Of a stretch of 64,000 nt of DNA, positions 14,107 through 21,626 are shown piece after piece. The translations under genes and the position numbers were made by a program. How positions within the stretch are numbered: the first letter of the stretch is position 1; each line of letters opens with the position of its first letter. The notes under the pieces are model-generated. The model worked only from the letters and a program-made list of their open reading frames with translations, was not told the DNA's origin and searched no databases. The stretch comes from Halodurantibacterium flavum. GTDB taxonomy: Bacteria > Pseudomonadota > Alphaproteobacteria > Rhodobacterales > Rhodobacteraceae. The DNA is taken from contig NZ_JBHUGH010000005.1 in assembly GCF_042681825.1 (NCBI RefSeq), forward strand, positions 186,001 through 250,000. The letters run 5' to 3'.

Positions 14107-16632
14107 TCATCGACCGACGTCAGCCATCGGAGCCCGGAAGCGCTTCAGTCTCAGCGCATTGCCCAACACGAACACGCTCGACATCGCCATGGCACCGGCC
14201 GCCAGGACCGGCGACAGGAGCCACCCGAAGGCGGGATAGAGCGCCCCGGCTGCAACCGGGATGAGCGCAGTGTTGTAGGCGAAGGCCCAGAACAGATTCT
14301 GCCGGATGTTCCGGATCGTCGCCTTTGACAACGCGATCGCATTAGGAACGCCCTTGAGGCTGCCCGACATCAGGACCACATCGGCGGCCTCGATGGCGAT
14401 GTCGGTGCCGGTGCCGATGGCGATACCGACATCCGCCTCGGCCAATGCGGGCGCGTCGTTGATGCCGTCCCCGACATAGGCAAGCCCACCATGTTGGTGC
14501 TTCAGCGCCCTGACGGCCTCCACCTTGCCGTCCGGCAGCACCTCGGCCACGACCTCGTCGATCCCGAGCTGTCGTGCGATGGCTTGCGCCGTGCGCCGGT
14601 TGTCACCAGTAATCATCGCCACCTTCAGTCCGAGTTCGTGCAGGGCTCGGATGGCCTCCGGCGTGGATGGCTTGATCGGATCGGCGACAGCGATGATCGC
14701 GGCAAGCTCGCCGTCGACGGCGGCGTAGAGTGGCGACTTGCCCTCGTCGGCCAGTCGCGCGGCGATTGTCGCGAATTCACCGACATCGAGCCCGAGCTTC
14801 TCCATGAAACGATCGGCGCCGATCTCGACGCGGCGTCCGCCGACATCAGCGCTGACCCCATAGCCCGTCACGCTGTCGAACCGGGCCAAATCGGACAGCT
14901 TCAGCCCGTCTGCCTCGGCGGCTTCGACGATGGCGCGCGCGATCGGATGCTCCGATTTCACCTCGACGGAGGCGACCAGTGCCAGAACATCGTTACGGGC
15001 ATGACCGCCGGTGGTCTCAAGGTCGGTGAGGGTGGGCTTGCCTTCGGTTAGCGTCCCGGTCTTGTCGAGCGCGACCACGCGGGCGTCCTTGAGCGACTGC
15101 AGCGCTTCGCCCTTGCGGAACAGCACACCCATCTCCGCGCCGCGCCCGGTTCCGACCATGATCGACGTGGGTGTCGCGAGGCCCATCGCGCAGGGGCACG
15201 CGATGATCAGCACGGCGACGGCATTGACGAGCGCGAAGGTGGTCGCAGGCTCCGGGCCGAAGATCGCCCAGACAAGGAAAGTGAGCGCGGCCGCCGCCAT
15301 GACGGCAGGCACGAACCACAGCGTCACGCGATCAACGAGCGCCTGGATGGGAAGCTTGGAACCCTGAGCCTCCTCGACCATACGGATGATCTGCGCGAGC
15401 ATGGTGTCGGCGCCGACCGCGGTTGCGCGGAAGGTGAGTGCGCCGGTCTGGTTGACGGTTCCACCCACCACGGTCGCGCCAGCCTGCTTCTCGACCGGCA
15501 CCGGCTCTCCGGTGATCATGGCTTCGTCGACGAAGGACACGCCCTCGACGACCTCGCCGTCCACGGCGATCCGCTCCCCGGGTCGGGCATCGACAAGGTC
15601 GCCTGTCACGACGTCGCCAAGCGCCACCTCGACAACCTTGTCATCGCGGCGGACGCGGGCCGTCTTCGGCTGGAGACCGACAAGGCGCTTGATCGCTTCC
15701 GAGGTCCTGCCCTTGGCCCGAGCCTCCAGATAGCGGCCGAGAAGGATCAGCGTGATGATGACGGCAGCCGCCTCGAAGTAGACGTTCACCGTTCCTGCGG
15801 GCAAAATCTGCGGCGCGAATGTCGCGACGACCGAGTAGGTCCAGGCGGCCAGCGTGCCGACCGCGACCAGCGAATTCATGTCCGGCGCGCCCCTGATGAG
15901 CGCCGGCAGGCCGATCCGGTAAAACCGCAGGCCCGGCCAGAACAGCACCACTGTCGTCAGAACGAACTGCAGGTACCAGCTTTCGCGCATGCCGATGGTG
16001 GTCATGACGAGGTCATGGACGGCCGGGATCAGGTGCGAGCCCATCTCCAGCACGAACACCGGCAGCGTCAGGATGGCCGCGATGGCAACGTCGTGACCCA
16101 AGGCCGCTTGCTCCGCCTGCTTGCGGGACGCCTGCGTCTCGTCGTCTTCGTTTCCGCTTACCGTCCGCGCCTCATACCCCGCAGAGGCGACTGCAGCGAC
16201 AAGATCGCGATCCGCGACAGTGCCGGACGTCGAAAGCGAAGCACGTTCGGTCGCAAGGTTCACGGTGGCGGATGCGACGCCCGGAACTGCGAGCAGCGCC
16301 TTTTCCACACGCGCGACGCAGGACGCGCAGGTCATGCCATCGATGGCGAGCGTGATCGCGCGACCTGGAACCTCGTAGCCTGCGTCTTCGATCGCCCGAA
16401 CCAGCCTGGCCTGATCGACAGGCTGGACCAACGTTATATCGGCACGCTCGGTGGCGAGGTTGACCGTCGCCTTTCCCACGCCTTCAACGCGGTTCAAGGC
16501 CTTCTCGACTCGCCCGACGCAGGAAGCACAGGTCATCCCGATGACCGGTAGCGAGACAGTGGCCTGTCTTGGTGTCAGGTTGGAAGCGATCTCGGCGCTT
16601 CCTTTCGCTTGGACGTTCATTGTCAACTCCAT
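14107..16632 (-). CDS. copA: Cu(I)-exporting P1B-1 ATPase CopA
   Basis: A 841-residue P-type ATPase that pumps Cu(I) from cytoplasm to periplasm. Two N-terminal metal-binding domains each carry GMTCASCV (near residues 33 and 102). They are followed by eight membrane helices, the actuator motif TGEPVPVEK, the ion-path motif CPCAMGLATP, the phosphorylation motif DKTGTLTEGKP and the hinge GDGINDAPALAEADVGIAIG. Length and order are complete. It diverges from a CopZ-like gene, with a CueR-type promoter on each side of the gap. The start is set at 16632; an in-frame ATG at 16620 (NVQAKG) is an equally good alternative. Confidence 0.96.
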   Translation of the reverse strand: MELTMNVQAKGSAEIASNLTPRQATVSLPVIGMTCASCVGRVEKALNRVEGVGKATVNLATERADITLVQPVDQARLVRAIEDAGYEVPGRAITLAIDGMTCASCVARVEKALLAVPGVASATVNLATERASLSTSGTVADRDLVAAVASAGYEARTVSGNEDDETQASRKQAEQAALGHDVAIAAILTLPVFVLEMGSHLIPAVHDLVMTTIGMRESWYLQFVLTTVVLFWPGLRFYRIGLPALIRGAPDMNSLVAVGTLAAWTYSVVATFAPQILPAGTVNVYFEAAAVIITLILLGRYLEARAKGRTSEAIKRLVGLQPKTARVRRDDKVVEVALGDVVTGDLVDARPGERIAVDGEVVEGVSFVDEAMITGEPVPVEKQAGATVVGGTVNQTGALTFRATAVGADTMLAQIIRMVEEAQGSKLPIQALVDRVTLWFVPAVMAAAALTFLVWAIFGPEPATTFALVNAVAVLIIACPCAMGLATPTSIMVGTGRGAEMGVLFRKGEALQSLKDARVVALDKTGTLTEGKPTLTDLETTGGHARNDVLALVASVEVKSEHPIARAIVEAAEADGLKLSDLARFDSVTGYGVSADVGGRRVEIGADRFMEKLGLDVGEFATIAARLADEGKSPLYAAVDGELAAIIAVADPIKPSTPEAIRALHELGLKVAMITGDNRRTAQAIARQLGIDEVVAEVLPDGKVEAVRALKHQHGGLAYVGDGINDAPALAEADVGIAIGTGTDIAIEAADVVLMSGSLKGVPNAIALSKATIRNIRQNLFWAFAYNTALIPVAAGALYPAFGWLLSPVLAAGAMAMSSVFVLGNALRLKRFRAPMADVGR

Positions 16633-16652
16633 TGGCGAGTGCCGTTGGAACT

Positions 16653-16683
16653 CTTCTGCTCTTTCCAGTCACTGGAAGGTCAA
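16653..16683 (-). promoter_or_regulatory. CueR-type promoter of copA
   Basis: Read leftward, TTGACC (complement of 16678-16683) is followed by a 19-bp spacer holding TTCCAGTGACTGGAA, an almost perfect palindrome, and a weak -10 CAGAAG. Over-long 19-bp spacers with an inner palindrome are the hallmark of MerR/CueR-activated promoters. Confidence 0.8.
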
Positions 16684-16709
16684 CACCCGATTTCGTGCTG
16701 ATGTCGCCC

Positions 16710-16740
16710 TTGACCTTCCACCAACTGGAAGCCCCATCTT
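16710..16740 (+). promoter_or_regulatory. CueR-type promoter of the copZ-like gene
   Basis: Read rightward, TTGACC at 16710-16715 is followed by a 19-bp spacer with TTCCACCAACTGGAA and then CATCTT as -10. It is the mirror partner of the copA promoter in the same 146-bp gap and drives 16779 onward. Confidence 0.78.
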
Positions 16741-16778
16741 GTAGAAAGCGAGGAAGCAGAACCCTTCAGGAGAGTGCC

Positions 16779-16976
16779 ATGCAGTTCCAGATCGACAACA
16801 TGACGTGCGGCGGCTGCGCCAAGGGCGTCACCAAGGCGATCCACTCGGTCGACCCGCAGGCAAAGGTCGACGTCGATTTGCCCCAGAAGCGGGTGACCGT
16901 GGAATCGGGCGTCGATCGATCTGCTGTTGCAGCCGTGCTCGAGGACGCCGGGTTCTCGCCTCGCCCTGCGGCATGA
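16779..16976 (+). CDS. copZ: CopZ-like copper chaperone (HMA domain)
   Basis: A 65-residue cytoplasmic protein consisting of one heavy-metal-associated domain. The motif MTCGGCAKGVTKAI lies near residues 8-21 and the two cysteines bind Cu(I). The fold end VAAVLEDAGFSP is typical. Such chaperones deliver Cu(I) to CopA and to copper sensors. It diverges from copA across a gap with two CueR-type promoters, so both should be induced together. A CAGGAGAG ribosome site lies just before the ATG at 16779. Confidence 0.93.
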   Translation: MQFQIDNMTCGGCAKGVTKAIHSVDPQAKVDVDLPQKRVTVESGVDRSAVAAVLEDAGFSPRPAA

Positions 16977-17074
16977 CGCTCGGCCAATAGTTGGAAGCAG
17001 CACCAAGAGGAGCGCGCTCACTTGGAGCGGGTTTTAACTGCTGAGCTAGCGTCTTCCCTGGTGGATCACTACTG

Positions 17075-17446
17075 ATGAAAAAATCAGCGCGGATTTGCAA
17101 CATGGCAATGGCAGCGGTACTGGCGCTGGCATTCGCCTTCATCTGGCCGCCTGCCAGCTTTGGCTCCCCATTATCCTATGATCACGCGGCGCAAGCGGAA
17201 GCCCATACTCACCAGGCTCATGCCAAACGGGGCGACCAGCACAGCCTTCTCACCGTTCAGATGGAGGCTGACTGCGATGCTGCGGCAGCAGGCTGTTGCA
17301 TGATGGCTCATTGCTGTCCGGGGATTTCAGTCGGAGCGCATGAAATCACGACCGTTACGGCCAGCGACGAGACGACGGCTGCGACGCCGGTGCCGGGCTT
17401 GGGAAGCGACCCTGGGGTGATCCTCCCCCCTCCGCGACGCCTGTGA
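17075..17446 (+). CDS. Periplasmic Cys/His-rich protein of the copper cluster
   Basis: A 123-residue protein with a Sec signal (MAMAAVLALAFAFIWPPASFG), then a His-rich stretch (YDHAAQAEAHTHQAHAK), a cysteine cluster DCDAAAAGCCMMAHCCPG near residues 66-83, and a Pro-rich C-terminus. I do not place it in a named family with certainty; similar small exported proteins with CC-M-x-H-C motifs accompany copper resistance genes (CopL-like in character). The clustered Cys, Met and His strongly suggest metal binding. It lies between copZ and a DUF305 gene, all in one direction, and its stop overlaps no other gene. Confidence 0.7.
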   Translation: MKKSARICNMAMAAVLALAFAFIWPPASFGSPLSYDHAAQAEAHTHQAHAKRGDQHSLLTVQMEADCDAAAAGCCMMAHCCPGISVGAHEITTVTASDETTAATPVPGLGSDPGVILPPPRRL

Positions 17447-17487
17447 CTCTGATCGCTCGACCAATCATACATTCAGGAGAACTCAAG

Positions 17488-17982
17488 ATGACAATCGCAA
17501 AGACGATCCTCGCCGCGGCTATCGCTGCAACCGCGTCCTCAGCGCCCGTCATGGCGCAGGACGCGGAATTCCAGCTCCCCGAGCAGTGCACGACAGCGGC
17601 TGCCTCGGGTGGTATGGATCACTCGGCCATGGGACATGGCGGCATGCACGGCAATCAGGGCGGCGGCATGAACGCGGGCATGATGGAAATGATGGGTATG
17701 GGAGGCATGGACCTCGAATCCATGCCCGAGCATGTCCAGGAGAACATGCGCAAGATGATGATCACCATGCCGGCCATGCACGAAGGCATGATGATGGGGG
17801 ATGCCGACGTGGCCTTCGCCTGTGGAATGATCGCCCACCATCAGGGCGCCATCGACATGGCTGAGGTTTTGCTCGAGCACGGCGACGATCCGCAGATGCG
17901 CGCGCTTGCCGAAGAGATCATCGCGGCGCAGGGCCCCGAGATCGAGCGGATGACCACCTGGCTGGCTGAGAACGCCAACTGA
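17488..17982 (+). CDS. DUF305 (CopM-like) Met/His-rich periplasmic protein
   Basis: A 164-residue exported protein. The signal peptide is AKTILAAAIAATASSAPVMA with cleavage before QDAEF. A Met/Gly/His-rich part follows (SAMGHGGMHG, GMNAGMMEMMGMGGM), and then a DUF305 domain with ADVAFACGMIAHHQGAIDMAEVLL. DUF305 proteins such as CopM bind copper in the periplasm and lower its toxicity. The ATG at 17488 is preferred because CAGGAGA lies ~9 bases upstream and the signal peptide begins there; an earlier in-frame ATG is at 17443. It is followed by a strong hairpin that probably ends the copZ transcript. Confidence 0.9.
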   Translation: MTIAKTILAAAIAATASSAPVMAQDAEFQLPEQCTTAAASGGMDHSAMGHGGMHGNQGGGMNAGMMEMMGMGGMDLESMPEHVQENMRKMMITMPAMHEGMMMGDADVAFACGMIAHHQGAIDMAEVLLEHGDDPQMRALAEEIIAAQGPEIERMTTWLAENAN

Positions 17983-17989
17983 GACCACA

Positions 17990-18019
17990 GTGGCCGCGCG
18001 GTGCAGACCGCGCGGCCAC
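17990..18019 (+). terminator. Strong hairpin after the DUF305 gene
   Basis: A 13-bp perfect GC-rich stem (17990-18002 with 18007-18019, loop GCAG) starts 8 bases after the DUF305 stop. Only TTCT follows, so it may act as a weak intrinsic terminator or as mRNA-stabilising structure. Confidence 0.6.
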
Positions 18020-18044
18020 TTCTGTCCGCTCACCTCGAATTCAC

Positions 18045-18075
18045 TTGAGCTTCCAGCGACTGGAACCCCTATGTT
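18045..18075 (+). promoter_or_regulatory. CueR-type promoter of the cueR gene
   Basis: TTGAGC at 18045-18050, a 19-bp spacer holding TTCCAGCGACTGGAA, and TATGTT at 18070-18075 form the third and best -10-equipped CueR-type promoter here. It lies 27 bases before the regulator ATG, which suggests autoregulation and copper induction of the genes that follow. Confidence 0.8.
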
Positions 18076-18102
18076 GGCGGAAGAAGCTACGGAGATGCCG
18101 CC

Positions 18103-18501
18103 ATGAACATCGGAGCAGCCGCCAGGCAATCGGGCCTGCCGCCCAAGACGATCCGCTACTACGAGGACATCGGTCTGCTGACCGCCGACCGGGCTGCCAA
18201 CGGGTATCGCGACTATTCCAACGAGGACGTCCACCGGCTGCGCTTCGTCCAGCGGTCCCGCAGCCTCGGGTTTTCGGTCGAGGAATGTCGGCAGCTGCTC
18301 TCCCTCTATACCGACCGCGACCGCGCCAGCGCGGATGTGAAGGCGATCGCCACCGAGAAGCTTGGCGAGATCGACCGCAAGATCGCGGAACTGACCGGGT
18401 TGCGGGAGATGCTCGGCCATCTTGTCGAGAATTGTCACGGCGACGCCCGCCCGGACTGCCCGATCATCGACGGGCTGGCGGGAAAGACGCGCGACCACTA
18501 G
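18103..18501 (+). CDS. cueR: CueR-type Cu(I)-responsive MerR-family activator
   Basis: A 132-residue MerR-family regulator. The N-terminal winged helix reads AARQSGLPPKTIRYYEDIGLL (given up to the RYYED motif), with NGYRDYSNEDV in the wing. A dimerisation helix follows, and the C-terminal loop CHGDARPDC near residues 112-120 has the two cysteines, seven residues apart, that bind Cu(I) in CueR. It is the obvious activator for the three 19-bp-spacer promoters in this cluster, including its own. It heads a run with a tiny membrane protein and a cytochrome c. Confidence 0.93.
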   Translation: MNIGAAARQSGLPPKTIRYYEDIGLLTADRAANGYRDYSNEDVHRLRFVQRSRSLGFSVEECRQLLSLYTDRDRASADVKAIATEKLGEIDRKIAELTGLREMLGHLVENCHGDARPDCPIIDGLAGKTRDH

Positions 18502-18520
18502 CACTCAGGAGATCGGAACG

Positions 18521-18628
18521 GTGACGGGCGGCGGCATGATGTGGGGAATGGGGCTGTGGGGCGCCGTGGTCGCCAGTCTCGTGGTGCTCGTCATGGCGGC
18601 ACTGGTCAAATACGTCGTTTTTCGCTGA
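18521..18628 (+). CDS. Tiny single-pass membrane protein (35 aa)
   Basis: A GTG-initiated 35-codon gene with AGGAG ~9 bases upstream. The product starts with a Gly/Met/Trp segment (GGGMMWGMGLWG) followed by one membrane helix (AVVASLVVLVMAALVKYVVF). The stop overlaps the ATG of the cytochrome gene in a TGATG junction, a strong sign that it is translated. Short Met/Trp-rich membrane peptides are often seen in copper clusters; the Met residues could bind Cu(I). No function is known. Confidence 0.65.
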   Translation: MTGGGMMWGMGLWGAVVASLVVLVMAALVKYVVFR

Positions 18629-19125
18629 TGGCAGAGTCGTGGCGCAGACGGGGGCACAGGATGCCGGCCAAACCGCTCTTGCCCGGTCGGCATCTGTTGC
18701 CTGCATTCTCCCTGATGATCGGGCTCATGCCGCTTCCGGCTGCGGCGTTCCTCCACGCTTCCGAGACGGACACCGACTCCGGCCGCGCGCTTTACGTCGA
18801 GCATTGCGCGGCCTGCCACGGCGTCGATCTCGAGGGACAGCCTGACTGGCGCAGCCCCGACGCCAACGGCTTCTATCCGGCGCCGCCACATGACAAGACG
18901 GGCCACACCTGGCATCACGATGACGCCATGCTCATCGACTACATCACCCGAGGCGGTCAGGCCGTTCTGGACGACATGGGCGTGACCTTCACGTCCGGCA
19001 TGCCGGGCTTCGGCTCCGTGCTGGACCAAGGCGAGATCGAAGCCATTCTGGACTACATCAAGTCAACGTGGCCCGAACACATTCGCGACACGCAGGCGCA
19101 GCGGTCCAACGCGGCCGCAGATTGA
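18628..19125 (+). CDS. Monohaem cytochrome c of the copper cluster
   Basis: A 165-residue exported protein with a long N-terminal signal or anchor (LLPAFSLMIGLMPLPAAAF) and one haem-binding site CAACH near residue 63, then SGMPGFGSVLDQGEIEAILDYIKSTW, here quoted in part, where the Met of GMPGF is the likely sixth ligand. The C-terminal helix is typical of small class I cytochromes. The start at 18628 is taken because it overlaps the preceding stop (TGATG); ATG 18661 would give a shorter signal. Similar cytochromes are found in copper islands next to multicopper oxidases, but none is present here, so its electron partner is unknown. Confidence 0.88.
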   Translation: MAESWRRRGHRMPAKPLLPGRHLLPAFSLMIGLMPLPAAAFLHASETDTDSGRALYVEHCAACHGVDLEGQPDWRSPDANGFYPAPPHDKTGHTWHHDDAMLIDYITRGGQAVLDDMGVTFTSGMPGFGSVLDQGEIEAILDYIKSTWPEHIRDTQAQRSNAAAD

Positions 19126-19142
19126 CGATCTCCCGACACCCG

Positions 19143-19760
19143 TTACACCTTCCGAAAGAGCCCGAAATGGAACCGCTGTACGCTGCCCCACGGCGTGCGG
19201 TGTTCGTGGCTCAGCGATCGGACGAGCTGGTATCCGCTGCCCAGCCGTTCGGAAAGCAGGGCCCCGTCATAGCCAGCGACCGGCAAACCGCTGCACGAGG
19301 CCGGACCATCTGGCGCGAATGTCCCGATGATGGCGTGGCCGCTGGCGACAAGGGCCCGATCCATGACACGCAGATAGGCGTCCTGATCGGACGCCTCGGT
19401 CAGGAAGTGGAACGCGGCCCGATCATGCCAGAGGTCGAAGCGGCCGGAGGGCTGCCAGTGCAGGACGTTCGCCGCCACCCACTCAACCGGCGCATCTAGC
19501 AAAAGCCGCGCGCGCGCCATGCGCAAGGCGGTTTCGGAGAGATCGAGAACCGTTATCCGGCGGAACCCTTGCTCCAGAAGGCAGTCCACCAGCCTCGATG
19601 AGCCGGCACCGACATCTACGATGGCCGCATCCTTGCCCGCGCCGGTCTCGGCGATGAGCTCGAGCGATACCTGCGGACGGTCCTCGAACCAGCTTGTCTC
19701 AGCCTCCTCCTTGCTCCGGTAGACGCCTTCCCAGCGGTTCGGTGTTTCGGCCATCGTCAA
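19143..19760 (-). CDS. Class I SAM-dependent methyltransferase
   Basis: A 205-residue protein with a methyltransferase fold. Motif I is AAIVDVGAGSSRLVDCLL near residues 45-62, the next strand is ITVLDLSETAL, and FDLWHDRAAFHFLT near 110 is the post-I region of the type seen in thiol and small-molecule methyltransferases. It ends with RFHFGLFRK. The substrate is not clear. Enzymes of this type recur beside metal and sulfur resistance genes. It is convergent with the cytochrome gene (17 bp between stops) and lies downstream of the membrane DUF305 gene with a 47-bp gap. Confidence 0.85.
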   Translation of the reverse strand: MTMAETPNRWEGVYRSKEEAETSWFEDRPQVSLELIAETGAGKDAAIVDVGAGSSRLVDCLLEQGFRRITVLDLSETALRMARARLLLDAPVEWVAANVLHWQPSGRFDLWHDRAAFHFLTEASDQDAYLRVMDRALVASGHAIIGTFAPDGPASCSGLPVAGYDGALLSERLGSGYQLVRSLSHEHRTPWGSVQRFHFGLFRKV

Positions 19761-19807
19761 TCCCTCACAACTCGACGTGGGTGATCACCGAACCCCTGCC
19801 ATGACGC

Positions 19808-20668
19808 TCAGCCCGCTTCGCAACCGTAGAAGCCGCGGTAGCCCACGCTGAGGCCCTGATCGAGCTCGAACACCAGCTCCGCGTTCTGGCGCCAGTCGGC
19901 CTCGTCGCCAAGCGGCCGCACGGCCACCGTAGTGCCGGGCGCCGAGAACGTCGCCGCACCCTCCTGCGGATCGCCCTGCGCCTCCAGACCGACAAGGACA
20001 CCGTTCAATTTCATCGCAGCCGCACCGCCTTCGCTCGCCCAGAGGATCGGGTCGGATTCCGGGCTGCGGTTGAAGGTGCAGGGAGCGGCGGTCCCAAGCA
20101 CACGCTCGGCCTCGGCCTCGGGCATCGGTGCGAGATCGAGCGTGCTGATGAGGGTGTTGGCCAGCGCATCCTCGACGTTGCCCGGCTCGGCCGGCGGATC
20201 CTGATAGATGCTGTCCACCCCATTTCCTTCTGAGATGTCGGCGATCAGGTAGCGCATCTCCGCAATCTCGCGCCGCTGCGCCTCGATGATCTCGTCGGCG
20301 AGGTGGCGGACGCGCGGGTCGCGAATCTGCGCTCGTTCGGAGGTCATGATCGCAATCGAGTGGTGCGGGATCATTGCCCGCATGTAACTCGGGCCGGAAA
20401 TCGTGACCTGGCTGCGGACCAGCCAGAGCGACAGGGCAAAGACGATGATCGCGCCGCCGAAGATCGCGATGTTCAGCGCCTTGTTCGAATACATGCCGAG
20501 CATGTAGGCGAGCATGATGACAGCCATCGTCGCCCCCATCATGATCGCCATGTAGGTGCGTGTCTCCGAGAAGAAGACGTGCTCCCAAGCATAGGTGTTA
20601 AGGTACATAAGGATGAACATCACGACGGTGGAAGTGAGGATCATCAGGCCGAAGCGGACGTAGGACAT
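19808..20668 (-). CDS. Membrane-anchored DUF305 protein
   Basis: A 286-residue protein. Residues 1-90 hold three hydrophobic helices (FGLMILTSTVVMFILMYL, YMAIMMGATMAVIMLAYMLG, LNIAIFGGAIIVFALSLWLV). A DUF305 domain follows with YMRAMIPHHSIAIMTSERA and ADEIIEAQRREIAEMRYLI, then an extra C-terminal domain of ~130 residues of unknown fold with a lone cysteine pair (AAPCTFN, GFYGCEAG). It probably holds copper at the periplasmic face of the membrane. The start at 20668 is chosen as the first residue before the membrane helix; the promoter and CsoR-type palindrome lie just upstream. Confidence 0.85.
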   Translation of the reverse strand: MSYVRFGLMILTSTVVMFILMYLNTYAWEHVFFSETRTYMAIMMGATMAVIMLAYMLGMYSNKALNIAIFGGAIIVFALSLWLVRSQVTISGPSYMRAMIPHHSIAIMTSERAQIRDPRVRHLADEIIEAQRREIAEMRYLIADISEGNGVDSIYQDPPAEPGNVEDALANTLISTLDLAPMPEAEAERVLGTAAPCTFNRSPESDPILWASEGGAAAMKLNGVLVGLEAQGDPQEGAATFSAPGTTVAVRPLGDEADWRQNAELVFELDQGLSVGYRGFYGCEAG

Positions 20669-20764
20669 GTCGAGAGTTCCTGCTCGTTCTGCGATCTGCC
20701 TGAGGGCAACAGGCAACCGTATCTGCCAACGCAGAATTCGATGGGCGCCCGGACACGCAGCCCA

Positions 20765-20781
20765 ATACCCCATGGGGGTAT
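20765..20781. promoter_or_regulatory. CsoR-type operator palindrome
   Basis: ATACCCC-ATG-GGGGTAT is a nearly perfect palindrome of the GC-tract type bound by CsoR/RcnR-family repressors. It lies in the 202-bp gap between the membrane DUF305 gene (leftward) and the csoR gene (rightward), so it could control both. Confidence 0.75.
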
Positions 20782-20870
20782 GTTTCAACACGCGCTGGCC
20801 TCCAAGGTTCCGAGGAACCCTTCCCGACCAAGGCCGGTTCTTTCGTATCGCAGGAAGCGATCAGCCCGTC

Positions 20871-21143
20871 ATGAAAGATCGAAAGCAAGCAGCCATCCAA
20901 CGACTGGCGCGTCTCAAAGGACAGGTGCGGGGGATTGTCCGCATGATTGAAGAAGGTCGCTACTGCATCGACATTCTCAATCAATCCCTGGCGATCCGGG
21001 CGGCCCTTTCGCAGGTCGAAATACTAACTCTGCAGGATCACGCGGATGACTGCGTGGACGATGCGATCCGCTCCCAAGATCCCGACGAGCAGCGTCGCAA
21101 GTTCAAGGAACTGGTGGAGGTTTTCGAGAAGGTCTGCCGGTAG
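20871..21143 (+). CDS. csoR: CsoR-like Cu(I)-sensing repressor
   Basis: A 90-residue all-helical DUF156 protein. The copper ligands of CsoR are in place: Cys32 (GRYCIDIL), His57 and Cys61 (QDHADDCVDD). The N-terminal helix RLARLKGQVRGIVRMIEEG is the family hallmark. Such tetramers bind GC-rich palindromes and leave DNA when Cu(I) binds. It diverges from the membrane DUF305 gene across a matching palindrome. The ATG at 20871 gives the usual family length. With cueR it is the second copper sensor in 3 kb. Confidence 0.93.
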   Translation: MKDRKQAAIQRLARLKGQVRGIVRMIEEGRYCIDILNQSLAIRAALSQVEILTLQDHADDCVDDAIRSQDPDEQRRKFKELVEVFEKVCR

Positions 21144-21187
21144 CTCCGATCTGAGAGTAAAACATATTTTATATCAATAGGTTGGCT

Positions 21188-21246
21188 GAAGAAGGTCGGA
21201 TATCAGGCCCATCCCCTCCGCCACATACCCTCGCGAAAGCGTTCTC
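21188..21246 (+). repeat. tRNA-Ser 3'-end-like repeat, copy C
   Basis: GAAGAAGGTCGGA, CAGGCCCATCCCCTCCGCCAC and GCGAAAGCGTTCTC (the second in 20-base parts: CAGGCCCAT then CCCCTCCGCCAC) match copies A and B. It is followed at once by an intrinsic terminator, as would be expected behind a tRNA gene, but no tRNA body lies upstream. Confidence 0.55.
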
Positions 21247-21249
21247 CCG

Positions 21250-21271
21250 ATCCGGCTGCGGCCGGATTTTT
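21250..21271 (+). terminator. Intrinsic terminator behind repeat C
   Basis: Stem ATCCGGC (21250-21256) pairs with GCCGGAT (21261-21267), loop TGCG, followed by TTTTT. It could end csoR transcription or be left from an RNA gene. Confidence 0.75.
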
Positions 21272-21498
21272 CCGTTGTTTTCGAGGGTTATGCGGGAGGG
21301 GCCGAGGACTGGCCCTGTCGCCGGGAGACCCGAAAAGCGGTCTTTCAGAGCTGATATTCTCTGGGCCTGCTGCCTGCGTCGATCCAGTGAATTTCTCACA
21401 ACACATCGAAATTGCGTTGTTTTTTCGTGTGCCCAGCTGAAACACTTGCAGTCCGGTGACCTACTCCTGATGGACCAGAAATCGAATTCTTGCTGTGC

Positions 21499-21582
21499 TC
21501 AGGTCATACGCTTGCGCACATTGAGCAGCAGCGAACCCGAACCGCAGGCGAAGTCCATCACGCTGGCGAGGTGCCTCCGCTC
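21499..21582 (-). pseudogene. Fragment of HsdM-type N6-adenine DNA methylase
   Basis: On the minus strand 27 codons read ERRHLASVMDFACGSGSLLL and then NVRKRMT before a stop. The core VMDFACGSGSLLL is motif I (SAM site) of type I restriction-modification HsdM proteins. Nothing else of the gene is seen on either side, so it is a relic of a lost restriction system. Confidence 0.6.
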
Positions 21583-21626
21583 GCCAATCTAAGGTTCCTG
21601 ACTGTCGAGAGGGACGATCTCAGAGA

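Noticed and set aside
11178..21246. Complete tRNA-Ser genes at the three GCCA-containing repeats
   Set aside because: No cloverleaf, anticodon arm or 5' acceptor strand lies upstream of any copy, and the T-loop spacing is too long.
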